Positions 33,146 through 34,652 of a stretch of 34,652 bases of DNA are shown piece after piece. A program made the translations under genes and the position numbers. Numbering within the stretch: the stretch's first letter is position 1; each line of letters begins with the position of its first letter. The notes below the pieces were generated by a model that made no database searches, was not told the DNA's origin, and saw only the letters and a list, made by a program, of their open reading frames with translations. The stretch comes from an uncultured Lachnospiraceae bacterium. Lineage in GTDB: Bacteria; Bacillota; Clostridia; Lachnospirales; Lachnospiraceae. The stretch is from positions 1 through 34,652 of the forward strand of contig CAMIYN010000024.1 of assembly GCA_946403075.1 (NCBI GenBank). The letters run 5' to 3'.

Positions 33146-33949
33146 TTACCAAACTACAACATTATTAATTATCATCATTTGCTCTTCATTAGTTTTTCTT
33201 AAATATATTCTTGTAGTTTCTATACTATCATGCCCCATCAAATCAGCGAGTAATGATATATCATTATATTTATTTATGAAATTTTTAGCAAATAAATGTC
33301 TAAATGAATGTGGATATACTACCTTTTCATCAATGCCATATATTTTTGCTATCTTCTTTAGTCCTTGTGCAATTCCTCTACCTGTAAACAATTTATTATT
33401 CCTATTCAAAAATACATAATTTGTGATTTTATTTATACTTTTACAATAATTTATATATTCATTTTGCAGTGCTTCTGGTATATATATTCTTCTAATTTTA
33501 CCTGATTTTGTATAAATATCAAAATATCCAATCTCTATATGTTCATATTTAAGTTTTAATATTTCGCTAATTCTCGCTCCTGTTGCTGCTAAAAATCTAA
33601 TAATAAAATACCATTTATAATTCTTATCTTTATAAAGCATCTTTTTCAAAAATTCATAATCAGCATTGGATATAACATTTTCAAGATATGTTTTTTGCTG
33701 TATTCTAACTTGAGAAACTTTATATTTACTTTTTCCTATAAAATCTAAATAATTATTTATCGCCTGTATCCGTAAATTAACAGTTTTGGGCTTATAATGT
33801 TCTATCAAATAGTTTTTAAATAATAAAACATTATTCTTAGACCAAATGTAATACCTGCTTTCAAATAATCTAATTGCATATTCATATGAATTAATAGTGT
33901 TTTTTGAAAATTCATTTCCCTTCAAATATTTTAAAAATCCATTTCTCAT
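33146..33949 (-). CDS. Tyrosine recombinase next to an hsdS cassette
   Basis: A 267-residue tyrosine recombinase with catalytic residues R126 (TGARISEIL), H214 and R217 (YPHSFRH), H240 (MGHDS) and Y249 (TRIYLRKT). The ATG at 33949 is chosen because GGAGG (33957-33961) is 7 nt upstream; the open frame continues 51 codons but through the divergent HsdS cassette. Recombinases of this size beside truncated hsdS genes invert or swap specificity domains of type I restriction-modification systems, as with the pneumococcal SpnIII locus. It resembles the recombinase at 11526, most clearly around RIYLRKT. A hairpin terminator follows. The exact role is inferred from context. Confidence 0.92.
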   Translation of the reverse strand: MRNGFLKYLKGNEFSKNTINSYEYAIRLFESRYYIWSKNNVLLFKNYLIEHYKPKTVNLRIQAINNYLDFIGKSKYKVSQVRIQQKTYLENVISNADYEFLKKMLYKDKNYKWYFIIRFLAATGARISEILKLKYEHIEIGYFDIYTKSGKIRRIYIPEALQNEYINYCKSINKITNYVFLNRNNKLFTGRGIAQGLKKIAKIYGIDEKVVYPHSFRHLFAKNFINKYNDISLLADLMGHDSIETTRIYLRKTNEEQMMIINNVVVW

Positions 33950-33951
33950 AA

Positions 33952-34652
33952 CTTTACCTCCATAGTTTTTATTTAATTTTACTATGTTCGCATAATTGTT
34001 ATTATGAGAATGTAAATGGGAAAGTAAAATGTATACAAGATGAAATACCATTTGAGATACCTGAGAGTTGGTGTTGGGTGAGATTAAATACAATTTATAC
34101 AACTATAAATGGTTATGCTTTTAAAAAAACTGATTTTTTAAATAAAGGCAAAATACCTATAATAAAAATTGCTAATATAACTATGGATGGTATTGATTTT
34201 AATAACTGCAAATATTCAAATGACGAAAATTTATCGCAGTATAAAGCACTTTATGGTGATATAATTATCGCATTATCTGGTGCTACTACTGGCAAAATGT
34301 CTATTTATGACTTAAACACTAAAGCATATATAAATCAAAGAACAATGATTTTAAGACCAAACAATAGATTATTTAATTTACATTTATTATTTTATTTTGT
34401 TCGTTCAAAAACAAGAGAAATATTACAAAATGCATATGGTGGAGCTCAACCAAATATCAGTTCGCAAGAAATTGAAAATATGCTAATTCCATTTCCAACA
34501 CTTAATCAACAAGAGAAATTATATGAAAAATTAATTAGTATTAATAATAATTTTTCTGATTTACAAAAAATATTAAATTCAAACAATTTATTAAAAAATG
34601 CAATTAAAAATAAAATATTGAATACCATTTTCAGTACTAATAGTTCCTATAA
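33952..34652 (+). CDS. hsdS: Start-less, partial HsdS specificity cassette (type I restriction-modification)
   Basis: The open frame begins after TAA at 33949-33951 and runs off the window. From 34018 it reads GKVKCIQDEIPFEIPESWCW, then VRL, the conserved junction that opens the second half of many HsdS proteins. A target-recognition domain follows, with GDIIIALSGATTGKMSI, INQRTMILRP and the conserved GGAQPNISSQEIENMLIPFP plus NQQEKL before the helical spacer. There is no initiation codon at the head of the frame; the first in-frame ATG lies well inside the recognition domain. It therefore looks like a silent half-cassette that becomes active when recombination joins it to an expressed hsdS. 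No hsdM or hsdR is in the window. Confidence 0.85.
33987..34010. repeat. Probable crossover site at the head of the hsdS cassette
   Basis: A near-palindrome of two 10-bp arms (TTCGCATAAT and ATTATGAGAA, one mismatch) around TGTT. Its 16-bp core CATAATTGTTATTATG matches the core of the inverted repeats at 11384-11399 (CATAAGAATTATTATG) at 13 positions. It lies in the recombinase leader and inside the HsdS reading frame. The partner copy must be outside the window. Confidence 0.65.

Noticed and set aside
33950..34102. Longer 318-residue start for the second recombinase
   Set aside because: The extension uses a TTG, has no ribosome site and runs antisense through the HsdS cassette, while GGAGG fits the ATG at 33949.

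Overview
The window is very AT-rich, tightly packed, low-GC Gram-positive DNA. Shine-Dalgarno sites are strong where present, and it carries an L-box lysine riboswitch, a lipobox lipoprotein, a GH25 lysozyme, Gram-positive type conjugation proteins and a DtxR-type regulator. This suggests an anaerobic member of Bacillota, probably Clostridia; the species cannot be named from the sequence. No rRNA, tRNA or CRISPR array was recognised.

Region 1 (1-12.4 kb, all minus strand) is a mating-pore / type IV secretion-like operon. In transcription order it holds a tyrosine recombinase, two secreted proteins with cell-wall-binding-like repeats, a small VirB2/TrbC-like membrane protein, a VirB6/TrbL-like protein, a PrgI-like protein, a VirB4-like ATPase, a membrane protein with calcium-binding type Asp repeats, and a Cys/His-rich membrane protein. 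No relaxase or coupling protein is visible, but the operon may continue past the left edge. Between the recombinase and the first structural gene lies a 145-bp segment bounded by perfect 18-bp inverted repeats. It looks like an invertible promoter that switches the whole operon on and off. The module is also peppered with GC-rich repeats sharing a CGCCCCTAC core. They fill the longer intergenic gaps and have twice been inserted in frame into the VirB4-like gene, where every short unit is 21 bp and encodes a heptapeptide, while intergenic units are 19-20 bp.

Region 2 (12.4-14.4 kb) has one more repeat array, then brnQ (branched-chain amino acid carrier, plus strand) and a terminator shared with the convergent operon.

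Region 3 (14.4-30.2 kb, minus strand) is an almost gap-free cell-envelope glycan operon. It holds a GH25 lysozyme-like protein, a Wzt-like ABC ATPase, a 1262-residue multidomain glycosyltransferase, three genes of the GDP-heptose route (hddC, gmhB, gmhA), a chagasin-like lipoprotein, a two-gene chromate-type transporter, a sugar epimerase/dehydratase, a polysaccharide deacetylase, an MBOAT acyltransferase with two SGNH partners, and a YgjP-like metallopeptidase. Together they suggest synthesis, export and acyl/deacetyl modification of a heptose-containing surface glycan.

Region 4 (30.2-32.7 kb, plus strand) has a promoter, lysine riboswitch and terminator in front of an NhaC-superfamily transporter (probably the lysine transporter LysW), then a DtxR-family regulator.

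Region 5 (32.7 kb to the end) is a restriction-modification locus: a decayed remnant of a type III restriction gene, a second tyrosine recombinase, and divergently a start-less HsdS specificity cassette running off the right edge. The recombination-like site between the last two resembles the inverted repeats of the operon switch at 13 of 16 positions. The window may therefore contain two phase-variation systems, one for a secretion apparatus and one for DNA methylation specificity, run by related recombinases.
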